The notes under the pieces were generated by a model that saw only the letters and a program-made list of their open reading frames with translations, had not been told where the DNA came from and made no database searches. Source: Pseudomonadota bacterium (lineage in GTDB: Bacteria > Pseudomonadota > Gammaproteobacteria > Burkholderiales > Rhodocyclaceae). From it: a DNA stretch of 32,351 nucleotides. Positions 7,415 through 17,182 of the stretch are shown piece after piece (the stretch's first letter is position 1; the number at the start of each line of letters is the position of its first letter). The translations under genes and the position numbers were made by a program. The stretch is from assembly GCA_018261895.1 (NCBI GenBank), contig JAGTRT010000032.1, forward strand, positions 1 through 32,351, given 5' to 3'.

Positions 7415-7648
7415 TTAAACCACGTTGATAAAAAGCAACTGAAACACTTCTTTTCGATCACCGAACAAAGCAACCCACAAAGGCCCAAGCCCGACTAAAA
7501 GAGGAATGAAAAAAGCGTATGGATTGAAAGGTGATACCGAGAGCAGTACCCAGATGGCTACGCATATGCACAAGATAGCGAAAACCAGATGGAATATGCG
7601 GGCGCCGAACTCTCCTGATGGTTGGTCATCCTTGATGCGCAAATGCAT
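7415..7648 (-). CDS. Small hydrophobic membrane protein, unknown
   Basis: 77 residues with two likely membrane segments (FHLVFAILCICVAIWVLLSV and FFIPLLVGLGPLWVALFG) and a charged, soluble start. There is no good ribosome site (AGAG only). Base composition is lower in GC than the surrounding genes. The membrane-like pattern supports a real gene, but evidence is limited to that. Confidence 0.4.
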   Translation of the reverse strand: MHLRIKDDQPSGEFGARIFHLVFAILCICVAIWVLLSVSPFNPYAFFIPLLVGLGPLWVALFGDRKEVFQLLFINVV

Positions 7649-7821
7649 GGCTCTGCTTAACCGTTATTCAGACGCAAAAGCATCTGCATGATTGAGAATG
7701 ATGCGGACATCTCCGGGGGGCTCCCAGAATATTTAATGACATTGAGATTATCTGATGCTGCTCTTCATATCAATCAACGATCATGCGGACAGTGCCGATC
7801 TCCGCTACGGCGCCCCTTCTT

Positions 7822-7834
7822 GGGGGGGGGGGGG
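7822..7834 (+). repeat. G13 homopolymer
   Basis: Thirteen consecutive G between TTCTT and CTGATG. Such tracts are prone to slippage and to assembly error. It is not inside a recognised gene. Confidence 0.9.
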
Positions 7835-7887
7835 CTGATGTGATGAGTGCGGGCGTCAGTCGGGGCGGGGTTTTGCCGCCTCGCGCC

Positions 7888-7930
7888 AAAATTTCAATTT
7901 TGGGCAAAATTTCCGGTTGACCGTCAAAGG
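7888..7930 (+). repeat. Dispersed 40-bp element, copy 3
   Basis: Reads AAAATTTCAATTTTGGGC, AAAATTTCC, GGTTGACCGTCAAAGG. It lies just beyond the chemoreceptor terminator. The right half shows the imperfect palindrome TTGAC-C-GTCAA. Confidence 0.9.
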
Positions 7931-7944
7931 CGCGCCGCGGGCAT

Positions 7945-7980
7945 AAAAAAGCCAGCCCGGCCGCGAAGGGCGGGGCTGGC
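7945..7980 (-). terminator. Rho-independent terminator of the chemoreceptor gene
   Basis: On the minus strand, GCCAGCCC and GGGCTGGC form an 8-bp stem around a GC-rich loop and are followed by six T. It begins 18 bases after the chemoreceptor stop. Confidence 0.85.
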
Positions 7981-7998
7981 GGGGTGGGGTGTTGGCGC

Positions 7999-9612
7999 TT
8001 AGAAGCGGAAGCTCGAGACGGCTTTCTTCAGGCGGTCGGAGACGTCGACCAGGGCGCTGGCGGTGCTTGCCACGGAGGCGACGGCGGCCGAGTTTTCTTC
8101 CGACATCTGGGCGATGGATTCGACGTTGCGCGAGAGCTCGGTCGAGGCGCTGCGCTGTTCGCGCATGGCTTCGGAGATGCCGGTGATGGCGTCGCGAACC
8201 TGTTCGGTGGCATTGCGGATGCCGCTCATCGAGTTGCTGGCTTCCTCGGCGGCCTGAACGACGTCGGTCACCAGGTGGACGTTGGATTGCATGCTGGCCA
8301 CGGCACCGGAGACGCTGCCCTGAATGGTGCTGATGACGCTGCTGATTTCCTGGACCGACAGCGTGGTCCGCTCGGCCAGCTTGCGCACCTCGTCGGCCAC
8401 GACGGCGAAGCCGCGGCCCTGTTCGCCGGCGCGCGCGGCTTCGATGGCGGCGTTCAGCGCGAGCAGGTTGGTCTGGTCGGCGACGTCGCGGATGACGGTG
8501 GTGATGTTGCCGATCTTCAGGACATCTTCGGACAGTTTCTGGATCTGCTGCGCGGTCTGGTCGACGCTTTCGGCAACGCGGTTGATCTGGTGGGTGGCGG
8601 TATCGACGCCGCGGCCGCTGGCCACGGCCAGTTCGCCGGCCGAGCTGGCTTCGTTGCGGGCATCTTCGGCGCTGCCGCCGACGTGGTCGATGCTGACGGT
8701 CAGTTGTTCGACGGCGGCGGCTGACGCGGCGGTCGAGCTCGACTGGCTCTGCGTGCTGATCGACACCTGCTGGGCGGTGGTCGACAGCTGGGCGGCGGAG
8801 TTGGCCAGTTCGTCGCTGCTGGCGACGATGGCGCCGACCGTGCGGGCGAGGTCCTGGCGCATCTTTTCCATGGACTGGATGAGCTGGCCGGCTTCGTCGT
8901 CGGAGATGCTGCGCGGCGAATTGCGATCCGACAGGTCGCCGCTGGCAATCCCGTCGGCCAGCTTGTTGGCCTCGCGCAGGCGGGCGGTCAGGCTGCTGCG
9001 AATCTGCAGGCCGATGGCACCGACGATGAGAATGGCGATCGAGGCGATGACAATCGAAATCCAGGTCGCCGAGCTCATGGCCGCGGCGCCTTCCTCCGAG
9101 GTCTTCTTGCCCAGGTCGGCGTTGAATTTCATGTGCGCTTCGAGGGCTTCGTTGAGGTGGCGGGCCGCATTGCCGGCTTCTTCCAGCTTCTGTCTGGCTT
9201 CGTCATTGCGGTGTTCGCGGGACAGCGCCAGCACGGGTTTCAGCGATTCGCGGTAAGCCTGGAAGGTCTTTTTGCTGTCGTCGAGCAAACGCTGATCCTC
9301 AGCATCGATGACCAGCTTGTCGTAATTCTTCAGCGCATGATCCGTGCTGGTGAGGGCTTTTTCGATGGTCGCTTCGATGTCTGTTTTTGCCTTGTTGTCC
9401 GTAGTCAGCACATGGCGATAGACCCGGACGCGCACCTGGCCAAAATGGAGCAGCGCTTCATCAAGAACCAGGATGCTCGGCACCACATTTTCATTGCCGA
9501 AGTTGGCGGCGTTGTAGACCTTCTTCATCTGGACGAAGCCGATGCCGGCGACCAGTAGAAGCGAAACGATGGCTGTTGCCAGCAGGATGAACAGGCGTTT
9601 GGAAATCGTCAT
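7999..9612 (-). CDS. Methyl-accepting chemotaxis protein
   Basis: 537 residues. Transmembrane helix 1 ([20 protein letters not shown]) is followed by a periplasmic four-helix-bundle-like sensor (about residues 30-185), helix 2 ([19 protein letters not shown]), a HAMP linker (about 208-260) and a long cytoplasmic coiled coil. The hairpin tip [20 protein letters not shown] and [17 protein letters not shown], which bind CheA and CheW, are intact. The ligand is not predictable from this sensor type. No NWETF-like C-terminal pentapeptide is present; the end is KKAVSSFRF. It stands alone with its own terminator and has no che genes nearby. Confidence 0.95.
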   Translation of the reverse strand: MTISKRLFILLATAIVSLLLVAGIGFVQMKKVYNAANFGNENVVPSILVLDEALLHFGQVRVRVYRHVLTTDNKAKTDIEATIEKALTSTDHALKNYDKLVIDAEDQRLLDDSKKTFQAYRESLKPVLALSREHRNDEARQKLEEAGNAARHLNEALEAHMKFNADLGKKTSEEGAAAMSSATWISIVIASIAILIVGAIGLQIRSSLTARLREANKLADGIASGDLSDRNSPRSISDDEAGQLIQSMEKMRQDLARTVGAIVASSDELANSAAQLSTTAQQVSISTQSQSSSTAASAAAVEQLTVSIDHVGGSAEDARNEASSAGELAVASGRGVDTATHQINRVAESVDQTAQQIQKLSEDVLKIGNITTVIRDVADQTNLLALNAAIEAARAGEQGRGFAVVADEVRKLAERTTLSVQEISSVISTIQGSVSGAVASMQSNVHLVTDVVQAAEEASNSMSGIRNATEQVRDAITGISEAMREQRSASTELSRNVESIAQMSEENSAAVASVASTASALVDVSDRLKKAVSSFRF

Positions 9613-9880
9613 TTTCTTCTCTCGGGCGAAGGCTCGATGCGTAAAAGACAGTCCCGGGGGGACTTGTTATGGGCGCTATTACGAAAGTACTATATTCAAA
9701 GTGGCACAATAAGTAAATATGCCAATTATGAAAACTTGATGCAGATTAAAACGCTTGCCTTGGGGCTGCTTGACATGTGCCGGGTCAAATCTCGTCGAAT
9801 CACCTGCACCCATGATTTGGCGTGCATTTCCAGCGGCCCCGGCCGCCCGATGTGGCGTTGTCGGGCGAATTCCGGCTGGG

Positions 9881-9920
9881 CAATTTCAAATTTGGCTATT
9901 TTTTCCGGTTGACCGTGAGA
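9881..9920 (+). repeat. Dispersed 40-bp element, copy 4
   Basis: Reads CAATTTCAAATTTGGC, TATTTTTTCC, GGTTGACCGTGAGA. The core TTTTCCGGTTGACCGT is perfect. It lies in the intergenic region upstream of the chemoreceptor gene. Confidence 0.88.
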
Positions 9921-10191
9921 ATGCCTACCCGCCTTCGGTCGCCGAGTTTGCCAGGGGGTGCCTGGTGCCCACGCTTCGCAAGACCAGAGGGCGCGTTTCC
10001 AATTTGCCCCTCGGTGGACAGTAGCGCACATATCGCCCGATCAGTTCTTAATTCTTTTGTCACCGAGAGGTGCGATCCGGGAAACTCGGCGTGCCTGGAT
10101 GATGCCCGTGTCGGGTTGCCGATTTGCCCCCTGGCCACCGAATTTGCGAAAAAGGGTACACTGGCATTATGGTTTTATGCCGGGTTTCCAA

Positions 10192-10337
10192 TGCCAGAAA
10201 ATACCTTTCTGATTGCCGATGACAGGCCCGCTGGTCAGGTCGGGTTGTCACGTTTTTCGGTGCAACGCCGTCGGGCGATTTCAGTCGGTTCTGGCGGCCA
10301 TTGGCCTGCGGGGGCACTTCACCATGCGCTGCCGTGA
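10192..10337 (+). pseudogene. Possible response-regulator 5' remnant
   Basis: The short frame starts MPENTFLIADDRPAG, like the first beta strand and acidic pair of a receiver domain (FLIADDHP in many LuxR-type regulators). After about 15 residues the similarity ends, and the frame stops at 48 residues. A promoter-like TTGCGA / TATGGT pair lies just upstream. This is a weak call based on a short match. Confidence 0.2.
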
Positions 10338-10358
10338 CCTCGACGATTGAGACGCATC

Positions 10359-11390
10359 ATGCCCTCGACCACGCCTGATTCCGTAGATCTCCCCCGGCTT
10401 GACCTCGCCCTGCCACTGCCGGAGGAGGCAGTAAGCCGCAGCCGCACCTTGCTCGACACAACCCTGCGCCTCGCCCATGTCGGCGGATGGGAATGGGACA
10501 GGGAGGCGCAATCCACGACATGGACCGACGAGACTTATCGCATCCACGGCATGCAGGCCGGCGCCCTTCCCCCCGGCTCGCTCGACCATGTGGCGCGCAG
10601 CCTGGCCTGCTACGACCCGGCCGACCGACCGGTTGTCGAGGCCGCCTTCCGCCGCTGCGCCGAAGAAGGGGTTGCCTATAGCCTGGAACTTCCGTTCACA
10701 CGGGCCGACAACCAGCGCATCTGGGTGCGCACCACGGCAGAGGCGGTCAAGGTTGGTGATAGCGTCGTCAAGGTCATCGGCATCATTGCCGACATTACGG
10801 AACGCAAGCGCTCGGAGGCGGCGTTGCGGGAAAGTGAGCAGCACTTCCGCAGTTATTTCGACCTCGGCCTGATCGGAATGGCGATTACTTCCGTAGAAAA
10901 GGGCTGGCTGAAAGTGAACGACCGGCTGTGCCACATTCTTGGCTACCCTCGCGACGAGCTGGTTACCAAGACCTGGCCCGAACTGACCCATCCCGACGAT
11001 CTGGCGGCCGATATCGAGCAATTCAACCGCGTGCTGAGCGGAGAAACTGAGGGCTATGCGCTCGACAAGCGTTTCATTGCCAAGGACGGGCGGACCGTAT
11101 ACGCCGCCATCTCGGTGGGATGCCTGCGCAAGCCGGACGGATCGGCCGATCATTTTGTCGCCATGGTGCAGGACATCACCGAGCGCAAACAGGCAGAAGT
11201 CGAACTCAAGCAGCAGCTCGCCGAGTTGCAACAGTGGTACGAGGTCATGCTCGACCGCGAGGCGCGCGTGCTCGAACTCAAGCGCGAGGCCGATGCCCTG
11301 CGCCAACGACTGGGCGAGCCGCCGCGCTATGCGCTGGAGCTGAAAGCCGGTCCGGTCGCGGATCATCCCGAGGCCAGCGCGCAGCCATGA
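10359..11390 (+). CDS. Double PAS-domain sensory protein without output domain
   Basis: 343 residues from ATG 10359; a TTG at 10347 is an alternative. Two PAS/PAC units are visible. The first (about residues 25-150) begins [12 protein letters not shown] and ends [18 protein letters not shown]. The second (about 151-275) contains [21 protein letters not shown] and [16 protein letters not shown] charged coiled coil ([32 protein letters not shown]) ends the protein. No kinase, GGDEF or helix-turn-helix domain follows. Its stop overlaps the ATG of the hybrid kinase (ATGA), so it probably acts as an accessory sensor or coiled-coil partner for that kinase. Confidence 0.85.
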   Translation: MPSTTPDSVDLPRLDLALPLPEEAVSRSRTLLDTTLRLAHVGGWEWDREAQSTTWTDETYRIHGMQAGALPPGSLDHVARSLACYDPADRPVVEAAFRRCAEEGVAYSLELPFTRADNQRIWVRTTAEAVKVGDSVVKVIGIIADITERKRSEAALRESEQHFRSYFDLGLIGMAITSVEKGWLKVNDRLCHILGYPRDELVTKTWPELTHPDDLAADIEQFNRVLSGETEGYALDKRFIAKDGRTVYAAISVGCLRKPDGSADHFVAMVQDITERKQAEVELKQQLAELQQWYEVMLDREARVLELKREADALRQRLGEPPRYALELKAGPVADHPEASAQP

Positions 11391-14300
11391 CCTTGCCGGC
11401 CGCCTCCCCCCTCGCACCGGGTACGCCAAAGGCCCCGGCACCCCGCACCCCGGGCCAATGGTTGCTGGGCCTGCTGGCGCTGCTCGTCGTGCTCATCGCC
11501 AGTGGCGGCTGGCTGCAATTCAGGAATCAACAGGCCGACGTCCGGCGTCTGGCCGAGGAAGCGCTGGTCCACACCTCGGCGCTGAAAGCCGAGCAGATCG
11601 GCCAGTGGTTGGCCGAGCGCCGCAGAGATACGGAAACCCGGCGCGACCACTTTCTTTCACTGCGTTTCCTGCAGGCACCGCATGACCTCGAGCTGCGCGA
11701 AGAATTGCAGCAGTGGATGAAAAGCATGCAAACGGCCTACGGCTATAACGCCATCGCCTTGTTCGATGCAACGGGTAGGCTGCGCCTGCTCTCGAGTGTT
11801 TCCGCGGCGATCTGGGCGGATGCCGACGTCGTCGCGCATTTCAGCGAACATGCGCAGAACGCGTTGCGAGAGAAGGAAGTTGTCTTCAACGATCTGCATC
11901 TCCTGTCCGACGGCACGCCTCACATGAGCTTTGCGGTGCCGGTCGGCCTGTCGTCGCAAGCTCGCCAGTCGGTCGCGGGAGCGCTGCTGTTCATCATCGA
12001 TCCGCAACCCTTCCTTTACCCGCTGATCCAGAACTGGCCGACCCCCAGTGCAAGCGCCGAAACCTTGCTGATCCGGCGCGAAGGCGACGACGTGGTGTAT
12101 CTGAACGAGCTGCGCCATCGCAGCGACACGGCATTGAAGCTGCGATTTCCTATTGGGGCAAATCCCAAATTGCCGGCGGCGATGGCGGTTCAAGGCATCG
12201 AGGGGATGGTCGAAGGCGCGGACTATCGCGGTGTGCCGGTGCTTTCCGTCGTGCGCAAGGTTGCGGGCTCGCCCTGGTTCATGGTGGCCAAGGTGGATGA
12301 GAAGGAAGTGTACGCCTCGCTGCGCCAGCAAGCCTGGATTACAGGCGCGCTCACCGCCCTGCTGGTGCTGCTGGCCAGCCTCGGTGTGGCCCTGGTCTGG
12401 CGCCAGCAAAAGCTGGTGAGCAGCCGCCAGGCGGCGGCGGATATCGATCGGGAACGCAGCCAGCTGCGCACGCTGATTTCGAATATCCCGAGCCTGGTCT
12501 GGCTCAAGGATGGCGATGGCGTTTACCTTGCCTGCAACCCGGCCTTTGAACAACTGTTCGGTGCGTCCGAGGCAGAGATCGTCGGCAAGACCGACCACGA
12601 TTTCGTCTCGGCTGAACTGGCCGACTTTTTCCGCCAAAATGACTTGGCAGCCGTGGCTGCTGGCGTGCCCTGCGTCAATGAAGAATGGGTTACCTTCGCC
12701 AATGACGGCCATCGGGCACTCCTGGAAACCACCAAGGTGCCCATGCGTGCGTCGGACGGCAGGCTGATCGGCGTGCTGGGCGTCGGCCGCGACATCACCG
12801 AGCAAAGGCAGGCCGAGTCTGAGGCCGCCCATCGCGCCAAGGAGCTGGAACGCGGACGCCAGGCGCTGCTCAGCGTGTTGCAGGATCAACGCCGTTCGGA
12901 AGCGGCACGGCGTCAGTTGGCGCTGGCGGTTGAGCAGAGCCCGGACAGCATCTTCATCACCAATCTGGAAGGCGAGATCGAATACGTCAATGCGGCCTTC
13001 CTGGCAACCACCGGCTACACGCACGAGCAGGTCATTGGCCGGAGTCCGCATATCCTGAAATCCGGCAAAACAGCGGATGCAACCTATGCCGATTTGTGGG
13101 CGGCGCTCAATGCTGGCCGGCCCTGGAAAGGCGAATTCATCAATCGCAAAGCCAATGGGGCGGAATATTTCGGGTTCGCCCACATCACCCCGCTGCGCCA
13201 GCCAGACGGCAATATCAGTCATTTCGTTGCAGTCGAGGAGGACATTACCGAGAAGAAGCGCCTCAGCGAGGAATTGGACCGCCACCGGCATCACCTCGAA
13301 GCCTTGGTCGCGCAGCGCACCAGCCAGCTGGCTCAGGCCCAGGAACAGGCCGAAACTGCGAACCGCACCAAGAGCGCCTTCCTGGCCAACATGAGCCACG
13401 AAATCCGCACGCCGATGAATGCCATCCTTGGCCTGACGCATCTCCTGCAAAGCGATTGTGCAACCGAGCAGCAGCGCGAGCGCCTGGCGCAAATCCGCGC
13501 CTCCGGCAAGCACCTGCTCAGCCTGATCAACGACATCCTCGACCTGTCGAAAATCGAATCCGGCAAGTTCGAATTGGCGGCGGACGACTTTCATCTCGCG
13601 ACAGTGCTGGACCATGTCGCCTCCCTGATTCGTCCATCCGTCCAGGCCAAGGGCCTGCGCCTCGACGTCGATGGCGACGCTGTTCCCCTGTGGCTGCGCG
13701 GCGACGCGCTGCGCTTGCGCCAGTGCCTGCTCAATCTGGCCGGCAACGCAGTCAAGTTTACGAACGCTGGCGGTATCACGCTGCGCGCCAAGCTATTGAG
13801 CGATGGGCCGGATGGCACGCTGCAGGTGCGCTTTGAAGTCGAGGATACGGGCATCGGCGTGACGCCGGAGCAGAAGGCCCGCCTGTTCCAGGTGTTCCAG
13901 CAGGCAGATGCCAGTACTACCCGCAAGTACGGCGGTACCGGCCTCGGCCTGGCGCTGACGCGCAACTTGGCGCAGATGATGGGCGGCGAAGCAGGGGTAG
14001 AGAGCACGGCGGGCGAAGGGAGTACCTTCTGGTTCACCGTACAACTCGTGCGCGGCCACGGCATCATGCCGATGGAAATGCCGCGACACGCCGAAATTGA
14101 ACAAACACTGCGGCAGCAGCAGGCCGGAACGCGGGTGTTGCTGGTGGAAGACAATCCGATCAACCGCGAAGTGGCAATGGAGCTGCTGCATGGCGTCGGT
14201 CTGGCGGTCGATACCGCGGAGGATGGCGCCGTCGCATTGGAACGCGTGAAGGCAGCCGACTACGCCCTGATCCTGATGGACATGCAGATGCCTGTGATGG

Positions 14301-14998
14301 ATGGCCTGGAAGCCACTCGCGCCATCCGTGCCCTATCCGGCTGGCAGGACAAGCCGATTCTGGCGATGACCGCCAATGCCTTCGAGGCGGATCGCCGCGC
14401 CTGCGTGGCGGCAGGCATGAACGACTTCATCGCCAAACCGGTGGAACCGGAACTGCTCTATGCCACCTTGCAGAAATACCTGCCAACCCGCACTGGGGAG
14501 GGCGTGCCCGTAACCGAATCGGACCAGCTTGCTGACGGTGCACAGCGGCAATCCGGCTCACCCTCCGCCAGCACGCTAGCGAGCGATGAGGATAGTGCTG
14601 AACTGCACGCACTCCTGGCATCCATTCCCGATCTGGACCAGGAAACCGGCCTCAGGATGGCGCGCGGCAAGCAGCATTTCTACCAGCGCGTTCTCGCGCT
14701 CTTTGCCAAAAGCCATGCTGAGGATACCCGCCAGCTCGGCGAACTGATCGAACAACAAGATCTCGTTGGCGCGGAACAACTGGCCCATGCGCTCAAAGGT
14801 GCTGCCGGCAGCGTTGGTGCAATGCCTATCCATGCCTTGGCCGGCGAATTGGACGCAGCGCTCAAACGCGGTGACCTTGCGGCCTCGAAGGCTGCCCTGC
14901 CACCATTGGCCGAACGCCTGGCAAGACTGATCGCGGCGCTGGAAGCGGTTTTGGCGCGGGAGGGCCAGGTGGCTGCTCATGAGTCCGGGGAAAAATGA
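11387..14998 (+). CDS. Hybrid sensor histidine kinase (Cache-PAS-PAS-HisKA-HATPase-REC-HPt)
   Basis: 1203 residues. Membrane segments at about 24-42 and 315-337 bracket a periplasmic sensor of Cache type. Two PAS domains follow (about 362-480, [21 protein letters not shown]; and about 510-625, [20 protein letters not shown]). HisKA carries [15 protein letters not shown] with the phospho-His near 671. The ATPase has [15 protein letters not shown] and GTGLGLAL. The receiver has [11 protein letters not shown] and phospho-acceptor [13 protein letters not shown] near 963. The C-terminal HPt has [10 protein letters not shown] near 1134. This is a full phosphorelay protein whose final response regulator must be encoded elsewhere. 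It is coupled to the PAS protein before it. The signal is unknown. An upstream in-frame extension to 11120 is excluded because it overlaps the PAS gene. Confidence 0.95.
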   Translation: MTLPAASPLAPGTPKAPAPRTPGQWLLGLLALLVVLIASGGWLQFRNQQADVRRLAEEALVHTSALKAEQIGQWLAERRRDTETRRDHFLSLRFLQAPHDLELREELQQWMKSMQTAYGYNAIALFDATGRLRLLSSVSAAIWADADVVAHFSEHAQNALREKEVVFNDLHLLSDGTPHMSFAVPVGLSSQARQSVAGALLFIIDPQPFLYPLIQNWPTPSASAETLLIRREGDDVVYLNELRHRSDTALKLRFPIGANPKLPAAMAVQGIEGMVEGADYRGVPVLSVVRKVAGSPWFMVAKVDEKEVYASLRQQAWITGALTALLVLLASLGVALVWRQQKLVSSRQAAADIDRERSQLRTLISNIPSLVWLKDGDGVYLACNPAFEQLFGASEAEIVGKTDHDFVSAELADFFRQNDLAAVAAGVPCVNEEWVTFANDGHRALLETTKVPMRASDGRLIGVLGVGRDITEQRQAESEAAHRAKELERGRQALLSVLQDQRRSEAARRQLALAVEQSPDSIFITNLEGEIEYVNAAFLATTGYTHEQVIGRSPHILKSGKTADATYADLWAALNAGRPWKGEFINRKANGAEYFGFAHITPLRQPDGNISHFVAVEEDITEKKRLSEELDRHRHHLEALVAQRTSQLAQAQEQAETANRTKSAFLANMSHEIRTPMNAILGLTHLLQSDCATEQQRERLAQIRASGKHLLSLINDILDLSKIESGKFELAADDFHLATVLDHVASLIRPSVQAKGLRLDVDGDAVPLWLRGDALRLRQCLLNLAGNAVKFTNAGGITLRAKLLSDGPDGTLQVRFEVEDTGIGVTPEQKARLFQVFQQADASTTRKYGGTGLGLALTRNLAQMMGGEAGVESTAGEGSTFWFTVQLVRGHGIMPMEMPRHAEIEQTLRQQQAGTRVLLVEDNPINREVAMELLHGVGLAVDTAEDGAVALERVKAADYALILMDMQMPVMDGLEATRAIRALSGWQDKPILAMTANAFEADRRACVAAGMNDFIAKPVEPELLYATLQKYLPTRTGEGVPVTESDQLADGAQRQSGSPSASTLASDEDSAELHALLASIPDLDQETGLRMARGKQHFYQRVLALFAKSHAEDTRQLGELIEQQDLVGAEQLAHALKGAAGSVGAMPIHALAGELDAALKRGDLAASKAALPPLAERLARLIAALEAVLAREGQVAAHESGEK

Positions 14999-15127
14999 AC
15001 GGCCAAGGATGGTGCCATGTCCGCAAGCCTCGCCTGCTCAGTCGGCGGGTATCAGCGTAGTCTGCGGCAGGAGAGGGCTTTAAGGCGGTTTGCCTGATCT
15101 GGCCAACAGCGGGCGCAACGCTTGCGC

Positions 15128-16081
15128 TCAGATGCTCAGCGAAAAGCCGGAGAGCAGGGCCAGCGCCTGCGCTTCGCACTGGCTGCGGATTTTTTCGTCA
15201 ACGGCCTTGAGCCAGCGCTTCGGGATGCTGTCGAGGCCGTAGCGTGCGCCGGCCAGCATGCCGGCGATGGCGCCGGTGGTGTCGGCGTCGCCGCCGCGGT
15301 TGACCACGTCGATCAGGCAGTCCTCGAAGGTCTCGGTGGCGAAGAAGGACTGGAAGACGGCCTGCAGGGTGTCGACGACGAATCCGCTCGGGTTTTCGCG
15401 CAGGCGCTTGTCGTAGGCAAAGACGGGGAAGGCGCTGACCAGCTTGCCGACGCGCTCGCGTTCGACATCGATCGGGTCGCGACCGGCCAGGAAATCCTGG
15501 ACCATGAAGATCAGTGTTTCGCAGGCCGCATCGGACAGCAGGTTGTGGTGCGTGACGTGGGCCTGGGCATGGTTTGCCAAAATGGACGAATTTTCCGGTT
15601 GACCGTAACAGGCCAGTGCCACGGGCAGGACGCGCATCGCCGCGCCGTTCCCGGCATCGTGTTCGGACTGGGCCGCCTCGGGGTTGCCGGTCTTGCGGAA
15701 GGTGACGAGGTTGCGGCGGACAGTGTTGCCGATATCGACGGGCTTGGCCCGCATCCAGGCGTCGAAGGCCTCGGCGATGGGCTTGGCGTGAACGCCGCCG
15801 CTGGCGATGATGCTGTCGCCCAGCGCCAGCGACATGGTGGTGTCGTCGGTGACCTGGCCGGCCTTCAGGCGCAACCAGCCGCCACCGGTGATTTCGCTGT
15901 GCAGGCCGATCTGGTGACGGATTTCATTCGGCGTCAGGAACTCGACGGTCGCCCCCAGCGCGTCGCCGATGGCCAGGCCCAAATAGGCCGCGATGCCGCG
16001 GTCGATATGCGGCGGGTGGGCCGAGGTGGCGCGACGACGCACGGGCGCCGTCTTGGCGATCAGTTCTCCGGTCCAAAACAT
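15128..16081 (-). CDS. draG: ADP-ribosyl-[dinitrogen reductase] hydrolase, DraG
   Basis: 317 residues, close to the usual DraG length. It removes ADP-ribose from the arginine of NifH and so reactivates nitrogenase when ammonium is exhausted or energy returns. Seen motifs: AAYLGLAIGDALGATVEF, then QVTDDTTMSLALGDSI and NRGGDADTTGAIAGMLAGARYG, which supply the dimanganese ligands in the family. The ATG at 16081 overlaps the nifQ end by 22 bases and gives the usual N-terminus; a longer frame to 16108 is less likely. Bases 15571-15609 match the dispersed element and read in frame as YGQPENSSILAN near residues 158-169, close to the family's QAHVTHHN segment. No draT is present in this window. Confidence 0.92.
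   Translation of the reverse strand: MFWTGELIAKTAPVRRRATSAHPPHIDRGIAAYLGLAIGDALGATVEFLTPNEIRHQIGLHSEITGGGWLRLKAGQVTDDTTMSLALGDSIIASGGVHAKPIAEAFDAWMRAKPVDIGNTVRRNLVTFRKTGNPEAAQSEHDAGNGAAMRVLPVALACYGQPENSSILANHAQAHVTHHNLLSDAACETLIFMVQDFLAGRDPIDVERERVGKLVSAFPVFAYDKRLRENPSGFVVDTLQAVFQSFFATETFEDCLIDVVNRGGDADTTGAIAGMLAGARYGLDSIPKRWLKAVDEKIRSQCEAQALALLSGFSLSI
15571..15609 (+). repeat. Dispersed 40-bp element, copy 5, inside draG
   Basis: The 16-base core TTTTCCGGTTGACCGT is perfect. The left arm (CCAAAATGGACGAA) is divergent. It lies antisense to draG, and the gene stays open through it. Confidence 0.75.
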
Positions 16082-16635
16082 TTCGCGTAATCCTTGCAGA
16101 CGCCGCACGAGGGGGCGGGGCAGACGTAGATGCCTTCACGTGAGCAGAGCTGGCGGTAGAGATACTTCTTCCACTTCATGTCACCCGTATTGGCGCGGGC
16201 GAGGGCGGGGAAGTTGATCCACATGAGCCGGCTCAGTTCCTCGCGGTTGGCCAGGCCGAGATCCTGCCAGAGATGGTCGCGGCCGGCACAGGCGGTCGCG
16301 ACGATATTGGCGAGCATCAGTTCGGAGGGATGTTCGCAGGCACGAAAATCGAGCAACAGCTTTTGCAGGTCGCTCCATTCGGGAATGGCCTCGACGCTGC
16401 GTTCGGGGCCGCGCACGTCCAGCCCCGGGAAATACTGCGCGACCAGGTGGGCAAAGGCGGCCTTGCCCAGGCCGAGATCGGCCGGCAGGCAGCCGCCTTC
16501 AGTCACCTGCCCGGCGATGATGCTGGCTAGGATCGGCCGGTTCGGATCGGCCGCCGCCTTGCCCGTCGCTGCCGGCATGGCCAGCAGGTCGGCGAACAGG
16601 GTGCTGCGGAAGGGGATCCGGTCCGGGCCGTTCAT
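16060..16635 (-). CDS. nifQ: NifQ, molybdenum donor for FeMo-cofactor synthesis
   Basis: 191 residues. The C-terminal cysteine cluster CPAPSCGVCKDYAKC (Cys-x4-Cys-x2-Cys-x5-Cys) is the NifQ signature and, by family knowledge, holds the Mo-Fe-S cluster passed to NifEN/NifH. MLANIVATACAGRDHLWQDLGL and LSRLMWINFPALARAN also fit the family. It acts in the cytoplasm, late in cofactor assembly, and is most needed when molybdate is scarce. It follows the FeSII-like gene after about 20 bases and overlaps draG. Its presence with modEABC in the same window ties molybdenum uptake to nitrogenase. Confidence 0.92.
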   Translation of the reverse strand: MNGPDRIPFRSTLFADLLAMPAATGKAAADPNRPILASIIAGQVTEGGCLPADLGLGKAAFAHLVAQYFPGLDVRGPERSVEAIPEWSDLQKLLLDFRACEHPSELMLANIVATACAGRDHLWQDLGLANREELSRLMWINFPALARANTGDMKWKKYLYRQLCSREGIYVCPAPSCGVCKDYAKCFGPEN

Positions 16636-16656
16636 GTCGCGCTCAAAAGCGTGGGC

Positions 16657-17019
16657 TTACTTGCTCGGGTATTCGACCAGGATGTCCTCGTCGCGGACGA
16701 TCATCTGGCAGGCCAGGCGCCATTGGGTCGGCGGGATGTCGTCGACGTACATCTGTTCGATCTGGGCCTTGGTGATGTGGCCGAGTTCGGTCAGTGCCGC
16801 GACTTCGCGGACGTTCAGCGGGCCACCCATCGGGGCGCGCTTGCCGTCAACCGACGACACCTTGACGAGGCAGGTGCCGCAGTTGCCTTCCTGGCAACCG
16901 AAGTCGATCGGGATGTGATGTTCCTTGGCCAGCGCGAGGATGGTCTGGGTGTGGCTGCCGGCGACGGCGTAAACCGTCTTGTCCTTGTGCAGGGGGCTGC
17001 TGAAAGTGATGAGTGCCAT
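16657..17019 (-). CDS. [2Fe-2S] ferredoxin resembling Shethna protein II (FeSII)
   Basis: 120 residues. The start (MALITFSSPLHKDKTVYAVAG), ligand region CQEGNCGTCLVKV, the long insert containing LTELGHITKAQIEQMYVDDIPPTQWRLACQ and the end IVRDEDILVEY match, from memory, the layout of Azotobacter FeSII. That [2Fe-2S] protein binds nitrogenase under oxygen stress and holds it in an inactive, protected complex. The long loop between the third and fourth cysteine is the distinguishing feature compared with plant-type ferredoxins. The location between nif genes supports that role. A simple electron-transfer ferredoxin remains possible. CTGGAG lies 8-10 bases before the ATG. Confidence 0.8.
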   Translation of the reverse strand: MALITFSSPLHKDKTVYAVAGSHTQTILALAKEHHIPIDFGCQEGNCGTCLVKVSSVDGKRAPMGGPLNVREVAALTELGHITKAQIEQMYVDDIPPTQWRLACQMIVRDEDILVEYPSK

Positions 17020-17104
17020 GGTTTTTTTCTCCAGTAGAGCGGGTTATGTTTGATTTCTCTGATGCGGTTGGGTGTTTGCTTTTAATCTTGTTCGGTACGT
17101 TCGC

Positions 17105-17172
17105 CGTCATTCCCGCGAACGCGGGAATCCAGGCCTTGAATCCCTGGATTCCCGGTCAAGCCGGGAATGACG
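17105..17172. repeat. REP-like palindrome CGTCATTCCCG..CGGGAATGACG, copy 1
   Basis: Outer arms CGTCATTCCCG and CGGGAATGACG enclose two inner hairpins (TTCCCGCG-aac-GCGGGAA and ATTCCCG-gtcaag-CCGGGAAT), with CCAGG/CCTGG arms near the middle. It separates the two [2Fe-2S] ferredoxin genes. A second copy is at 24791. Elements of this GTCATTCCCG type are widespread in proteobacteria. Confidence 0.88.
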
Positions 17173-17182
17173 AGCTCGGGGT

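Larger units (their letters stand above)
7649..7944. other. Gene-free stretch
   Basis: No coding frame is convincing here. It holds an AT-richer segment (7690-7770), a run of 13 G (7822-7834) and copy 3 of the dispersed element. A chemoreceptor terminator follows. Confidence 0.6.
9613..10358. other. Long gene-poor intergenic region between chemoreceptor and PAS protein
   Basis: About 745 bases without a supported gene. It contains copy 4 of the dispersed element and two short similar strings, CCAATTTGCCCCTCGGTGG near 9999 and CCGATTTGCCCCCTGGCCACC near 10118. A short frame from the ATG at 10192 begins like a response regulator (MPENTFLIADDRP) but then loses all resemblance. Other open frames here look like chance. 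Confidence 0.55.

Noticed and set aside
11657..13615. 652-residue open frame antisense to the hybrid kinase
   Set aside because: It mirrors the codon pattern of a strongly supported gene in high-GC DNA, has no recognisable domain, and is a shadow.
16060..16635. DraT (dinitrogenase reductase ADP-ribosyltransferase) next to draG
   Set aside because: The C-terminal four-cysteine motif and overall sequence are those of NifQ, not DraT.
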